Positions 1 to 16,407 of a stretch of DNA of 64,000 nt are shown one piece after another (the stretch's first letter is position 1; each line of letters starts with the position of its first letter). This DNA comes from Batkoa obscura. Taxonomy: Eukaryota; Entomophthoromycota; Entomophthoromycetes; Entomophthorales; Batkoaceae. The position numbers and the translations under genes are program-made. The stretch covers positions 216,477 to 280,476 of the forward strand of contig JASVEC010000048.1 in assembly GCA_030770535.1 (NCBI GenBank). Reading direction: 5' to 3'. The notes under the pieces are model-generated. The model did not search any database and was not told the DNA's origin. It saw nothing but the letters and a program-made list of their open reading frames with translations.

Positions 1-957
1 TTGTTCCCTGACTTCATTATTCCTTGAACTAATTTTGTTGCTTTCAGACCCTTATTTTGTTATTAATTAATTTTTGTAGCACTTTTGTATTCTAATTTTT
101 TATTTGGTAAAACTATTGTCGGAAAATAGAGTTCAACAATTTTAATGTTTATTGGTTAATCTAATTTAATCGAACTTTACCTTTCCTTTTATTGGGTTTA
201 AAATTTAATTTATTATTTTCATATCACAAATTTAATGACAATCGCTATAACCTTAGTCATCAAAAGGTTATAACTAGCTTAAATAGTTTATTATTTAATT
301 TATTTTGAATACAAAAATGTTTGAAAGATATATGTTCCTTGAATATATGGAGCCTGTTATTTTAATTAGTTTATGCCTATCTTGTTTTTTAATAATGTGG
401 TGTTGTGATATGCTTCAAATTGAGTTTTACTAATTTAATAAATGCTTCCGGTATTTAATAAACGATGACTATTAATTTAGTAGAAATGTAATCTGCGAAT
501 AGTTTCTCATCAAAAATGGAATGTAGTAGGAATAGAATTTGAGCTTTCTCACCTTTTATAATGCTTAGCCTTATTTTTATTTGGTGAACTCTTTAAGTCG
601 GGTCTTAAGTTTAGAATTTTATCTCTTAGCTCTACCACTTGGAACTCATTTGAGTTTATTTAAGTAATAAAGACTTGGGACTGTATGCTTTTAAGAATCA
701 TGAATAAGGTAAATGAATAATGCTTTGAAAATAAAAATGTGATAATTAATATATTTGTATATTCAAAATTATTTATTATGCTACTAAATTTATGTATAAA
801 TTGCTTAATATCGATCCAATCAATATTTTAAGTTGGTTTTCAATTAACAGTGAGAGTAGTTACTATTGACCATAGCCTTATTTTAAAACAAATCCTCGAT
901 TCAGCCTAGATTATTATCAAGTTAATAAAAATTAAGCAAAGTTAAAATTAAAATATT
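1..957. other. AT-rich intergenic DNA, no gene seen
   Basis: No open frame of useful length, RNA gene or recognisable domain is visible. The stretch is dominated by A and T runs. It ends where the first inverted-repeat element begins. It could hold decayed repeats or exons of an unrecognised gene that runs off the left edge, but nothing supports either. Confidence 0.5.
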
Positions 958-1064
958 ATATGAGGATGTATTTTTTTGTTTAAGAATTTCACTAACAATT
1001 TTTCCGCTCAAATAGCGCTTAAAAAATGGAAAAAATAATGAAACCAAAAAAAACATCTCCATAT
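958..1064 (+). mobile_element. MITE-like inverted-repeat element, copy 1
   Basis: A 107-bp element that starts ATATGAGGATGT and ends ACATCTCCATAT, so its ends are imperfect inverted repeats of about 20 bp including the T run and the A run next to them. The interior has the family core AAATAGCGCTTAAAAAATGG, with a GGAAA/TTTCC pair around it that could form a small hairpin. TA flanks both ends. The element has no coding capacity. Nine other copies lie in this window, so it is a non-autonomous DNA transposon family. The superfamily is not certain. Confidence 0.8.
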
Positions 1065-1483
1065 TTGGATAATTTTTAAATACAAATCGCTTATCCTATT
1101 AACTGGTTTTAAAGTTGGGACACCAATATTTCGATAAAGCCTGAGGCGATATTATATATTATATATTATATATTGTATTTTAAAGTTCAATATACAAATA
1201 AAATGATATGTGTGATTTGACTTAGTGGTTGAAATTTATAAAATAATTATTAAACCAACTTTCTAAAATAATAATTTAATTCTTGACTGCACGATTAGTT
1301 TTTTAATTAAATATAAACTTTGTACACAGCAGTAAATGACGATTGCTTGTAACATTAAGTTATTCCTCAAAAAACAAAAGCATCCTCCTTTATATAAATT
1401 GTTTTATTTTTATTAAATGTTTAACAGATATATAATATATAAATATATAGTTGTTTGATTTTACTTATTAAAATAAAAACAAA

Positions 1484-1862
1484 ATGCAAGCTTTTGTAAC
1501 TAAACTTCAAAATGGAATTTTTAAAAAATTTAATACAATAGGGAAAAGCACATTATATAAACATTGTAATTCATTTACATCAATTTTAACAACTATTCAT
1601 AATAACCCAGGGTTTATGGAATTTCATAATAAAACAAAAAAAAAGAAAAGAAAAGTCATTGAAGTTTACTATTAACAATAAAGCTAATCAAGCAATGTAT
1701 AAAATTAGTGCTTTAAGGGAAACAGGAAATAAAAACCAACAAGTAGCATTATTATCGACTATAGCTTCAGTATATTCTTTTGATGAATGTAAAAGTTTTG
1801 GATTTAATATAAGTAGAAATCAATATGATTATTCAAAAATAGTTAGCAATAATAAAATATAA
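1484..1862 (+). pseudogene. Hypothetical transposon-associated ORF, split into two frames
   Basis: Two overlapping frames, 1484-1675 and 1659-1862, read as successive parts of one protein. The first ends in a lysine-rich stretch (KTKKKKRKV) and the second continues with NKNQQVALLSTIASVYSFDE and ends in a helix-rich segment (FGFNISRNQYDYSK). The frame change lies close to the lysine run, about 1650-1665, and could be a frameshift. The content (basic patch followed by helices) would suit the DNA-binding N-terminal part of a transposase, but no catalytic motif is visible and I do not recognise the family with confidence. It sits inside the inverted-repeat interval 958-2002. Confidence 0.35.
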
Positions 1863-2002
1863 ATATTATAACTTATCATTAAAAATATAAAAAAATTAAA
1901 AATAAGCAAATTAAAATTATTATATAATATTTACTTGATAATTTAACTATTTTAAGATTCAATAATAAAAATAAAAATATATCAAATAATACATCCTCAT
2001 AT

Positions 2003-3169
2003 ATATATTAAATAAAAGCAGAAAAATGATATATAATAAATATTTTAATAATTTAAAAAATAAAGCAGTAATTAAATTAACATTTTTTGAGCATATATTA
2101 ATAAATTTTAAAAATGTAGTGTGAAAGCTGGTACCCAGTGTTTAGAGTTAAAAAGCAGTTTTTGGTTGATTAACTTGGCTTGAGTCGAACAGTCTTAGTT
2201 TATGTAACTAAGATAGACTTAAATGGATAGGAACAATACGTAATAAGCTACGAATTATGTAAAACAAATACAATAGAAGATACTACTGTAAAGTCTATGT
2301 AAGATGTTGTCAGAAAGACTTAGTAACTTTATTAATGATGCGTTATTAGGGGAGTAATTCAATTAAAAAAAGCCTCGAGTTATCATGTTGAAGAATCTCT
2401 TTTATACTCCAACAAGTATGGATATCAAAACGAGAGGATATTATTCTTTGCAATGTGAAGTTAGAAATTCTCGCAGGAAATCAAAACAAAGAACTCTGGA
2501 TTGATTATACCACATGGATCACGGTCAAATTGATTACAAGACTACCACTAGTTTTGTAAACAAGTTAAATGATTATTATCTTATAATTAATCCGAGAGCT
2601 GATAAACCAATATTTCACATTTGATAGCAAATTTGCAATGTTGACTATAAAGCAGTCAATGATAAATATTTCTCAATGAGGTTTTATGAAAATATGCATT
2701 TATTTACATACTACAACTTTGATTAATATTAATATATAAGCTATATTAGTAAAAGCCTTACTAATATGGGAATTTGTATTAAATTTAATAAAAATTATGC
2801 CAACTTACGATATAAATTATAACAAAATAATTCAAAACTGTGCCAGATACTTTTAGTTTTTAATAAAAAATTTATTTTTATAGAATTTTGAACAAAGTTA
2901 AAATATGAAATATTTTAAAATTGGATAAAAAAATGAAACCAATTCGGACATCCTCATATGGTGTATCTATTGTGGACAAATTTTTGCTTATTCATAAGGG
3001 TTGTTTGCTCTAAGGTTTACCACTTTGCTGGTTTTTTAATCATTAACTTATTATCTAAATAAAACATAAGGTCTTTTGATCTTTATATTATTTGAAAATA
3101 ATATTGTACTTAAGTTTAATTACCATTATCAAATTGTAGCAAACACATAGTAAAGAAAAAAATGATAAA
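2003..3169. other. Intergenic DNA with an element end fragment
   Basis: No intact gene is seen. The part from about 2100 to 2720 is less AT-rich than its surroundings and gives short broken frames, which could be a decayed coding region. At about 2926-2962 the sequence AAAATGAAACCAATT...ACATCCTCATAT matches the right end of the short inverted-repeat family, so a solo end or the right border of a larger element lies here. Confidence 0.4.
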
Positions 3170-3271
3170 ATGGGGATATATTTTTTGTTTAAGGATTTTA
3201 CTAACAATCTTTCCGCTCAAATAGCGCTTAAAAAATGAAAAAATAATGAAACCAAAAAGAATATCCTCAAA
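3170..3271 (+). mobile_element. MITE-like inverted-repeat element, copy 2
   Basis: About 102 bp, beginning ATGGGGATATATTTTTTG and ending AATATCCTCAA. The core AAATAGCGCTTAAAAAATG is conserved. The ends have drifted more than in the other copies. It lies about 270 bp beyond the 3' end of SMC3. Confidence 0.75.
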
Positions 3272-3544
3272 TCTATTATAAAGAATTCGCAAAAGTAGCA
3301 TGTATCATTTGATATTTGGATTAGAAAATATCGGATTATTATAATGAGTTTAAAAACTATTCTTAAATATGTAATTAAGAAATTGAAGTGGATTTAAAAG
3401 TACATTCTATCATATCCTGGGTCTATAAAAATCCCTTTATTTTACTTTTATGAGATTTTAGCATATTTGAAAAAATATTAAAAATAAAAATTTATTCATA
3501 TCATAACCCAAATAATATTTATTTAAAACGTATGTCACTTTTAC

Positions 3545-8393
<4,849 letters not shown>

Positions 8394-10970
8394 GATATAA
8401 AAAGATTCTTTTTAATTTGGATAATTTTTTATAAAAAATCAATAGCATCCCTTTGATCTCGTCACTTGAGCCAATCATACACAGGTTTCAATGATATGCT
8501 TTGTTGTAGTAAAAAATCATTTTTAATGCTTTCTTGTTTGTTTCTGATGCTTATTAATAATGTAGTTTAATAAAGTGTCTATAAAATCATTTTATTATCA
8601 TTTCTATGATTAAAACTAGTATCATAAAATAGCGTATTATAATTAGAATAAATATTTTTATTTGGTGGAACTTTGCTTACTATGAGTTAACCTTTTAATA
8701 AAATATGAATCTTTTCTTTAATTTTGTAGTATTGAATAATTAAAATTGATATACATCAAACTAGATAGTTCATAGAATCAATTTTAAAAAATACACTTAT
8801 TATTACAGTGAATATATTAGTAGCCCAATGTTTTATAAATTCTATGTTTTTAGTTATATCTTTAATACAATAGCAGGAAATAAATAAAATTAATAAAAGT
8901 AACTAAAGCCTTCAAATAGATGCTGAATATTATTCAATGAAAGCTAATTTTACTATAACTTCGTTGATTAAATACTATTTAAAGTCCCATATAACATTTA
9001 GACTATTTACAGGATAATAAATTTGAATTTTTTATGGCCAAATTGTTGCCGAATTCAAATGAAAAATGTTATAATACTATTTGCAACTTTAAATAGGTTT
9101 AAATCAATAATTTTTTGATGAGTTTGATTTTTATGTATCAACGTTTAATGCTTATTAAAAATATCTACTCAGCCGTATCATTCCATTTCATTTATTCTTA
9201 TTTTGTTGAATATATAACTAAAAATGTGAAATTTATAAAACATTTCAACTATTGTGTATTCACTGTAGGCATTTTCTTGAACAATCTCATATTCTTTTAT
9301 AAGAAGCGAGCAAAAGTGTACAATTACAATAGCTAAATTTCCACATTAAAGAATTTATGTTTGTAGACAAAATAAATTACAATCACTTTTTTATTAAACA
9401 GCTCAAAAACGAAAATCACTGTTGTAACTTAATAATCTCCTATTTTTTTAAAAATGTGAGGTTATTATGAATATATTTAACATTAATTTCACGTGTTTTA
9501 TTCTTAACTAAAGATTATTTATAGAGTAAAAGTTATTTTAAATTAAAATTAATTTGTTTAACTTTTATTGGTTTTTAATGAGCCAATGAATATTATCATT
9601 AATATTATTTTTTATATAAGAATTTAAGAAATTACTTAAGAAATCGTTTACCCGAATTGTCAAATTAAAGCTTTACTAAGACAGGTCAAGTGCTATAAAA
9701 ATCTATCACTATTATGGATCAATATTAGGTAGATTTTCATATGCTCAGGTTTCTTGCAACTTCTATAAATTGTAGTCATTTAGAACTGGAATAGCTACAC
9801 ATTATTGAATCTTCATAAAAACCATAAAACATAAAAACCTACCTAATACTATAACTAACTCATCAAAATAAAAGATCCAGTGCAGCTGTTGTAACTATTT
9901 TGCGACTTTTTTAGCGGGAATTTTTTATGACAAAGCTCTCTTTGTTTAGCCAAATTTTTAATGTATGATCAGTAATTTTTAGATTAATTTAACACAATGT
10001 TTTCTTTAATGAGCAGTTAATTAAGTCGGAAAAGAATTGTAACAGTTATAAAGTATTTGGGGGGTTATACCCTTTTGAGCTTTTTTTTGTAAAAATCTAA
10101 AAGACGATTTCGATGACGTAACATAAGTTATAACTTCAAGCCCATGATCAATGTGATTTACAAATAAAATGATCAGTAAAACAAAATAAATTTTGAAATA
10201 AAAAATGAAGATGGCAAAAGTTTATTAAAATCCGGGGTATTACTTGGACAATTATAATTTAAATATCACTATTAAAAATTAAAAGTGTAAAAGCTTAAAA
10301 ATAAGGCTTAAATTTACGATCATTTATGTTGAAAAGAGGACAGCTTTTGCTATAATAGGAGTTTAATATTGTTTATAAACTTTGTTTATATATTTATTAA
10401 GATTAAGAATAATCTATGAATGGCGTATCAAGAATAGATAATTTAGAATGCTACTGTTGAACTAGGTATGTTTTGAAATAAAGATAGATCATTTAATTTA
10501 ACTACATCCCGATACTGTATACTTTTATTGCTTTTATTACAATTTATTGTTTTGTATTTAAAACGATGCATTTATACCATATAGTTTTAGCGATATCCTG
10601 CCATAAACTATTAAAATCTACTATTTCAAATCACTTATAAAATATGAATAAACTTAATTTAGTAGTTCTACTTAAATTAGCATTATTACCAAAGATATAA
10701 AAGGTCTGGTTTAAGTTGTTTATAACTTGTATCTCCATTTAAATATTAAAAAACAAATATTTAATAACTTCTCGACTCATTTACCACTATCAAATTTATT
10801 TGATTTCAGAGCTTAGTATCTACCTCAACTACTAAAATTCATGTTATTTTCATAACCTTTTCTGATTTTTTGCTTGATTTACCACCAATCTTAAAATCTA
10901 TTTCAACTGCCAAACTCATAGCCAACCAAAAAGTATAAAATAAACTTGAAGTACAAATTTAAAAAATAGC
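8394..10970. other. Long AT-rich gap without a recognisable gene
   Basis: About 2.6 kb between the start of SMC3 and the start of the Zn2Cys6 regulator. A 73-codon frame at 9115-9336 shows no domain and has the composition expected by chance. A TGACGTAA octamer at about 10113 resembles a CRE/ATF site but could be random. The right part presumably contains the promoter of the downstream regulator. Nothing else can be supported. Confidence 0.45.
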
Positions 10971-13058
10971 ATGGATCCAACCGTTCAACCTTCAAATTAT
11001 AATCAACCATGCGATTTGTGTCGTACCCGTAGGGTCAAGTGTGATCGACAGTTCCCATGTAACCGATGTTCAAAGAGGAACAGTACATGTAGTTATGACT
11101 ACATCATCAAAAAGAGAGGCAGGATCAAGAGAGTGGTGGAAAATAATCTTGAAGAAATTCCAATGACTTTGGCGGGTAACACTAAGTTGATATTTTTACT
11201 ATTAGTAGTTTAATTGATTTATTGTTTAGCTAGGAAAATAAAAAAGAGCTCAAAGTTAAGAATAAAGGATATGACCTCCTCAGTTAAGTTAAAAGCGCAT
11301 CCAAAACTGATGCCAATGGGGTATGAGCTTGGAACGATGAATAGCTTAGAGGGTAAACTAGGTAATACAAAGATGACAATGGCTAAAGATAATAATGACA
11401 CGATTACAATGCATAACCGGCTAACCCCACAGCTAAATTCAGCAAACAAGAAGAAGCCTAGTGGTTTTGATTTTTTTAGAATACCAATAACAAAATGGAT
11501 TGAATTTACAAACTACATGAACACCCCGATACGTGCAGACACAGAGTTGAGGGTCTTGAAATCAATTTCACGTACCCATTTTAATCACTTTTTCACAAAC
11601 TCATTGCTTAAATTGGATTTAAAAAATAAGGGGCTTCAAAAGACGATAAAGCAACAACTAGTACTTGAAAGAAATGCTAGCAATTCGCAAGGGTTTTTAC
11701 ATACAGTACAAACTTCGATATATTTGAATAGTATTAAAAAAAGGATACATACAAGTTCTAAAGCGGATGTTTTAGATTTAAACGAAAAAGTGGAGGTGAA
11801 TAGATTTCAATATTATCAAGTCTATTTGAATTCTTACTTTGAACATATACACCCTTACTTTCCAGTCATTTCAAAGAAAGACCTGTTAGACCCTAAAAGA
11901 CCACCTTCTTTGATTTTGGTCACTGCTGTCTGTTATGGTGGGGCTGTGTTTTTGAAAGGATGCTCGAGCACCACAATTAAATATTTCGAAACTCGTACTA
12001 TGAATTACGTTAAACAGTGTTATAATATAAATCGTTTGGATATTATCTGTGCTATTTTGATCCTGGTTTATTTGGAGTATGATTTAAAGTATTATGCTAG
12101 GGGGTGGATCTATTTAGGTATTGCTACTAGAATGGGTTATACCCTAGGACTCAACATAAAACCAAGTAAATATTTACCATCTGATACTATTGAGAAGAGA
12201 TCGAGGATCTGGTGGTGGATATACATCCTTAACAAGCTATTTGCTTTTGGGTTGTATCGACCTTGGTGTATAGAATTCGCTCATTGTTCTTCACCTTTCC
12301 CAAAAAATACTAGGGGGGATATTATGAGTGATGGGTGTAATCCAAGCCTATTGTTTCAAAGTCAATTACTCTTAATGTTCACTAAACATATGGCTATATT
12401 GTTTCATAAACTTTCATTTATATATACATTACAACGTGGGCTTATTTATCGTATTGAGGAGATCGACATCAATATGATTAACTATATTAAGGATATGGTT
12501 GACGTTCAGTATAAACGTTGGGATAAACGGATGACCAAGGACTTTTATAATATTTATGAAACGTACGGTAGTGAACTTCCATTGCTGAAAAATTATGTCA
12601 TAAATTTAAGAGTGCTGTTTCTTGGCTCTTGGATAGAAATGATACGTACCTTTGTCAAGTCAAATTCAACACAACCTTGTTTAGATCTAATTAATAAACT
12701 ATCAGAGAGTACCTCTTCGTCTATTATATCCCAAGTAGAAAAAGGAGGTAAAATGTTTTTAAGGTATGGTAACCAGTATAGGGTTTACTGCCTAAGTAAT
12801 GCAACTGCTACTCAATTAGCAATCTGTTTTTCATATAACACAAAAGAGATTCATTTACAACCTTCGTTTGGTTGGTTTAAATCCGGATTTTTGTTGCTTG
12901 GGCAGGCGGCGGTAGCTAATCGTTTACCTAAGTTTCTATGTAAATTGATTGTCTCTATGGCGACAGACAAAAGTATTGATATCTTTGATCATTTGCCCAA
13001 AGAGGCGGTTAGTAAAATTAAACTTCTCCTAGAGAGTAATCATGGAGATGAAACTTAA
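10971..13058 (+). CDS. Zn2Cys6 transcription factor with fungal-specific regulatory domain
   Basis: A nuclear DNA-binding regulator. Residues 14-40 have a binuclear zinc cluster, Cys14, 17, 24, 30, 33 and 40, with spacing C-x2-C-x6-C-x5-C-x2-C-x6-C. A basic stretch follows (IKKRGRIKR). Exon 1 is 10971-11175 and a 54-bp intron (11176-11229) precedes one long exon; the joined protein is 677 residues. From about residue 250 it shows the fungal activator-type middle homology region: YFEHIHPYFPVISKKDLL, then RSRIWWWIYILNKLFAFGLY followed by RPW. The target genes cannot be told from the sequence. It is followed after about 250 bp by the convergent PAP2 phosphatase gene. Paralogues include many sugar, nitrogen and metabolite regulators, so no gene name is given. 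Confidence 0.92.
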
Positions 13059-13311
13059 ATTGTATTGCTTGCTATTTATAAAATTAATTTAAACATTATT
13101 TATTAAATACTATTTTTAATTATTAAATTACTTTGGTAAAAAAACAAATTAAATCTTTAATTGGCACTTTAATTTATTCAAGCTATAAAGAGCATGTTTT
13201 TAGTAATTAGCGGTGCATTAAGCTCTAACACAAATAAACTAGTTTTAACTTATTATTAATTTATATTTTATTTCATTAAATTATTTATAAATTTATTATA
13301 CAAAATAAGTG

Positions 13312-14313
13312 TTAAGCTAGGCCACTGTCCGCTTCTTTGCTATACTGTAAGTCCTCCTTGAGTTTAGCCAAAGGAACATGATTTGTTCTATAATCCCAAA
13401 TTGATCTATAAAACATACGATAAGCGATTATTGAATAAATAGCACCAATGATGGACCCTGCTAAAATATCATACCAGTTATGGGTAAAGTCTAATAAACG
13501 AGTAAGGGAGATCACTGACGCAATAAGGATAGGTGAAGTGACCAATAACAACTTCCAATAGGGAACTTGTCGATCAGAGTATAACTTTAATTTACCATTT
13601 AAGTAAAAGAATAAAAATAGTAAGCCAGCCCATGCTGCATTAGAATGGCCACTTGGGAAACTTTGCAAAGCATCTGAAACATCCCTATAATCCCCAGTGC
13701 AAATTGAACGATCGAAATAAATATGATTGAATCCTTGACCTTGAGCTTTGGACATATCTGGTTTACACATTTCTAAAAAGAATGGGCGTACACCACCAAT
13801 AAGCCATTTAAGTACTACTTGGAAGAAAGAGGAACCAGCTAATGAAAAGAATAAGCCCATTAAGCCAGCCATAAAATCAGCAGCACAACGTTTTTTGATA
13901 AAGACACCAGTGAAAGCAATGAGGGAGAAAATAAAGGAAAGCAAAGCACTTAACCAAAGGGGAACAATTTCAGTTTTGATAGGATAGGCAGTGTTCTGAT
14001 TTAATGGCAAAGGGGAATTAGTATTCGGATCAGTTACTGCAAATAGTCTTGTTCCAGCAGGTGGAGCAACATACATGCCTATGGATAAAGCACCGAAGAT
14101 GATTAGGATGATGTAATCCTTCCAATATGATTTTACTAGTCTCCACCATCTTCCACAATTACATCTTTCTAAGCCATTAGAGTGATCCATTTTCGAATTT
14201 GATTTAATGATTTTTTGTGAACTTTCGCCACTTTTATAGAGTTTTCTTGTAGTTAGGTAAAAATGACGGAATCTTAATAAAAGCAAATCAAATTTACTGA
14301 AGTTGGCCATCAT
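13312..14313 (-). CDS. PAP2-type lipid phosphate phosphatase (Dpp1/Lpp1-like)
   Basis: An integral membrane enzyme expected to dephosphorylate phosphatidate, diacylglycerol pyrophosphate or related lipid phosphates. All three catalytic motifs are present: K169-x6-R176-P177 (KWLIGGVRP), P220-S-G-H223 (SFPSGHSN) and R272-x5-H278-x3-D282 (TRLLDFTHNWYD). About six hydrophobic membrane segments surround them in the usual layout. The gene is 333 codons without an intron. A methionine at residue 42 (MDHSNG) would also give a protein of typical length, so the first 41 residues are less sure. Dpp1-type vacuolar and Lpp1-type Golgi enzymes cannot be separated here. Confidence 0.93.
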   Translation of the reverse strand: MMANFSKFDLLLLRFRHFYLTTRKLYKSGESSQKIIKSNSKMDHSNGLERCNCGRWWRLVKSYWKDYIILIIFGALSIGMYVAPPAGTRLFAVTDPNTNSPLPLNQNTAYPIKTEIVPLWLSALLSFIFSLIAFTGVFIKKRCAADFMAGLMGLFFSLAGSSFFQVVLKWLIGGVRPFFLEMCKPDMSKAQGQGFNHIYFDRSICTGDYRDVSDALQSFPSGHSNAAWAGLLFLFFYLNGKLKLYSDRQVPYWKLLLVTSPILIASVISLTRLLDFTHNWYDILAGSIIGAIYSIIAYRMFYRSIWDYRTNHVPLAKLKEDLQYSKEADSGLA

Positions 14314-14520
14314 CTTGAAATCATAAAATTTACTATTTTAAGTTAGAATTCAACTAAAATTGATTGGTCAAACTTTTAATTCCCTTTTTTTAAACTAAAT
14401 TTAATTTATTATGTAATTCATACAAGCTACTTTGTGTATAGCTGTAATATTCGAAAATAAAATAAACTACACTGTTATGATTTAATTTAACACTTAATTA
14501 AATTAAAATTAATCTTTATT

Positions 14521-15850
14521 TTATTTAATACTAAATGGTTCACCATTCAACTCTTCTTCAACACTGGCTGGACTAGGGATCCACCCGCTACTATCGTTTT
14601 TCCTATTACTAATTACATCCAACATAATAAAAGTATATGCCACTACCATGCCCCCCAAAAATCCAATAGCATCTGATTTGAATCCTAACTGCAGAGCGGA
14701 CGTAACCAAAAGCACAGTAAAATCTCTATCTCTTTTCTCCTTCTCCTCATGTCTGCTAAAATTTTTGGCTGCTGTACTCAACTCTAACCCACATACAAAC
14801 AACAATACCGCCAAGATCGAGGTGGGATAGTTGGAAATACTCGATAATAGACTATCACCTAATATTAATCCCAATAATAGCTTAACAACCCCCAAAATAA
14901 CGATGCTGACTTCAGAACGGGCACCGAATCGATACTGTCCAGCTAAACCACCAGAGCCATGACAATAAGGCACCGACCCAAAAAAGCAGCCGATTAAGTT
15001 CATGGCGCCCACACTGATGGCAATGTGATTGATCGAGTGAGGTGCTTTATTAGGGAATAAGTCATCAGCTAAGGCGGCCAAAGCAATTACTGAGTTCAAT
15101 AAGGTTAAAGGCAATTGACCTAAACCTGCTTTAATGATACCGTTTTTGAATTCGGTGCTAGATGGTATGGTGACAGCAGGATTAAATAAAGAGAGATAAG
15201 GGCCTTGAATATGGTTTAAAGCCATGTATAATATTGTTAAAAATAAACCTAGGGTGAATAAGATGAAAGCAGAGGGGATTCTTAAATTGAAATAAAACAG
15301 AAAGACTAAAAAGAAACAAATGATGAAATAGTAATAATTGTTGGCCCATGACAGCGGCGGTACAAAGGATAAAGTTTGAGTCATTTCACAAGCCTTTATA
15401 CTTAGCAATAACCCAGCACCTAACTGAATACCTCTGATCACTGGTAATGGGATGAATTTGTTGAGGTAACCTAAGGTTCGGCTCAAGCCTAAGAAAGCTA
15501 CCACACTCGATACGAATAACCCAGCTGACATCACTTCAGGTAATGTTAGTTTGTTAGTTAATGCAGAAGCAGCAATGGCTAAAAAAGTGTAAGTAAAGAT
15601 AACAAAAGTCAAAAATAAAATTACCTTTCATGGGCTGAACGCACATAGGAATCTTGAATATCAAACCAGTTAGGATATTCCATAGACCTCCGAAGAATAG
15701 AGAGGAGGACAAAGAGATCTGATTGCTTTTTGAAAGCGTGATAAGAATCGGGATCAAGGTACCCAAATCCCCTAAACTACCGCTTAGTTCTAACCAGTTA
15801 ATATGCTTCTTTAAATGAAGGAAATAGAGTTTTAGTGAGGTTAGATTCAT
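14521..15850 (-). CDS. MOT1-type molybdate transporter
   Basis: A polytopic membrane protein of the molybdate transporter MOT1 family, a branch related to sulfate permeases, expected to take up molybdate for molybdenum-cofactor enzymes. Exon 1 (15850-15625) and exon 2 (15578-14521) join across a 46-bp intron to give 427 residues. The join restores the family motif VCVQPMKAIAA. The N-terminal segment LSGSLGDLGTLIPILITL is the matching first half-repeat, and the second half-repeat has the companion motif GGLAGQYRFGARSE following PYCHGS. About ten hydrophobic segments are visible. Sulfate cannot be excluded as substrate by sequence alone. It lies head-to-tail after the pseudokinase gene on the same strand, 557 bp apart. 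Confidence 0.9.
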
Positions 15851-16407
15851 TTTCTTTTCGTTTTAAAAGTTAAGGAAGGGGATTTTATACATGTCAAAGT
15901 TGAGATTTTATTCTTTGGCTGTAAAATATTCTTGCTTTATTTAGACAACTATTTTGGGTGTAAATTTCGGAATTTTTCAATTTATTCTTTTTTAAATTTT
16001 TTTGGCACCAATTGTGTTAGTCTATAAAATAAAAATAAAGTATATGGATGTATATTAATATATTGTTATGATTAAAATGAGTATGTCTTAAACAAACATT
16101 TATTATATCATATCTCTTAACTTTATATTGATTTAAATTTCGTAAAATCAATTAAAATAGCAATCTTGGAATTTTGGGGCAATATAGATGGATTCGTTAG
16201 TCATTCTAATTTAAATAATTTTATATTTAATAGAATAGAACTATAAAAAAGCGAAAAATAAAAATATTAAAAAGAAACATTAATTGATGCAAGTATAAAA
16301 AATTAATATATTTTATCAGTGACAGCCAAAAAGACAAATAAACTTTTAGCTTTTTTAAGTTGGATTAAACAAGCTAATATCAAACCTAACATGAAACATA
16401 ACAGATC
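15851..16407. other. Intergenic gap upstream of the molybdate transporter
   Basis: AT-rich DNA containing the promoter side of the MOT1-type gene and the 3' flank of the pseudokinase gene. I see no ORF, RNA gene or repeat-family copy in it. Confidence 0.5.

Larger units (their letters stand above)
958..2002 (+). mobile_element. Candidate larger DNA transposon with 15-bp perfect terminal inverted repeats
   Basis: The 15 bases at 958-972 (ATATGAGGATGTATT) are the exact reverse complement of those at 1988-2002. The interval of 1,045 bp contains copy 1 of the short element at its left end and a pair of overlapping reading frames at 1484-1862. This could be a decayed, ORF-bearing relative of the short elements, or a chance nesting of two short elements with one reduced to its end. 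A second right-end-like sequence lies further on at about 2926-2962, so the true right border is uncertain. Confidence 0.4.

Noticed and set aside
2100-2720. Intact transposase gene
   Set aside because: The region is less AT-rich and gives short protein-like fragments, but no continuous frame, start or catalytic motif could be supported.
3116-3301. 61-codon minus-strand frame rich in Phe and Ile
   Set aside because: It is a translation of MITE copy 2; similar frames appear in other copies, and no start or domain supports a gene.
9115-9336. 73-codon frame in the gap before the Zn2Cys6 gene
   Set aside because: Phe/Ile/Tyr-rich content expected from AT-rich DNA, no domain, no spliced continuation found.
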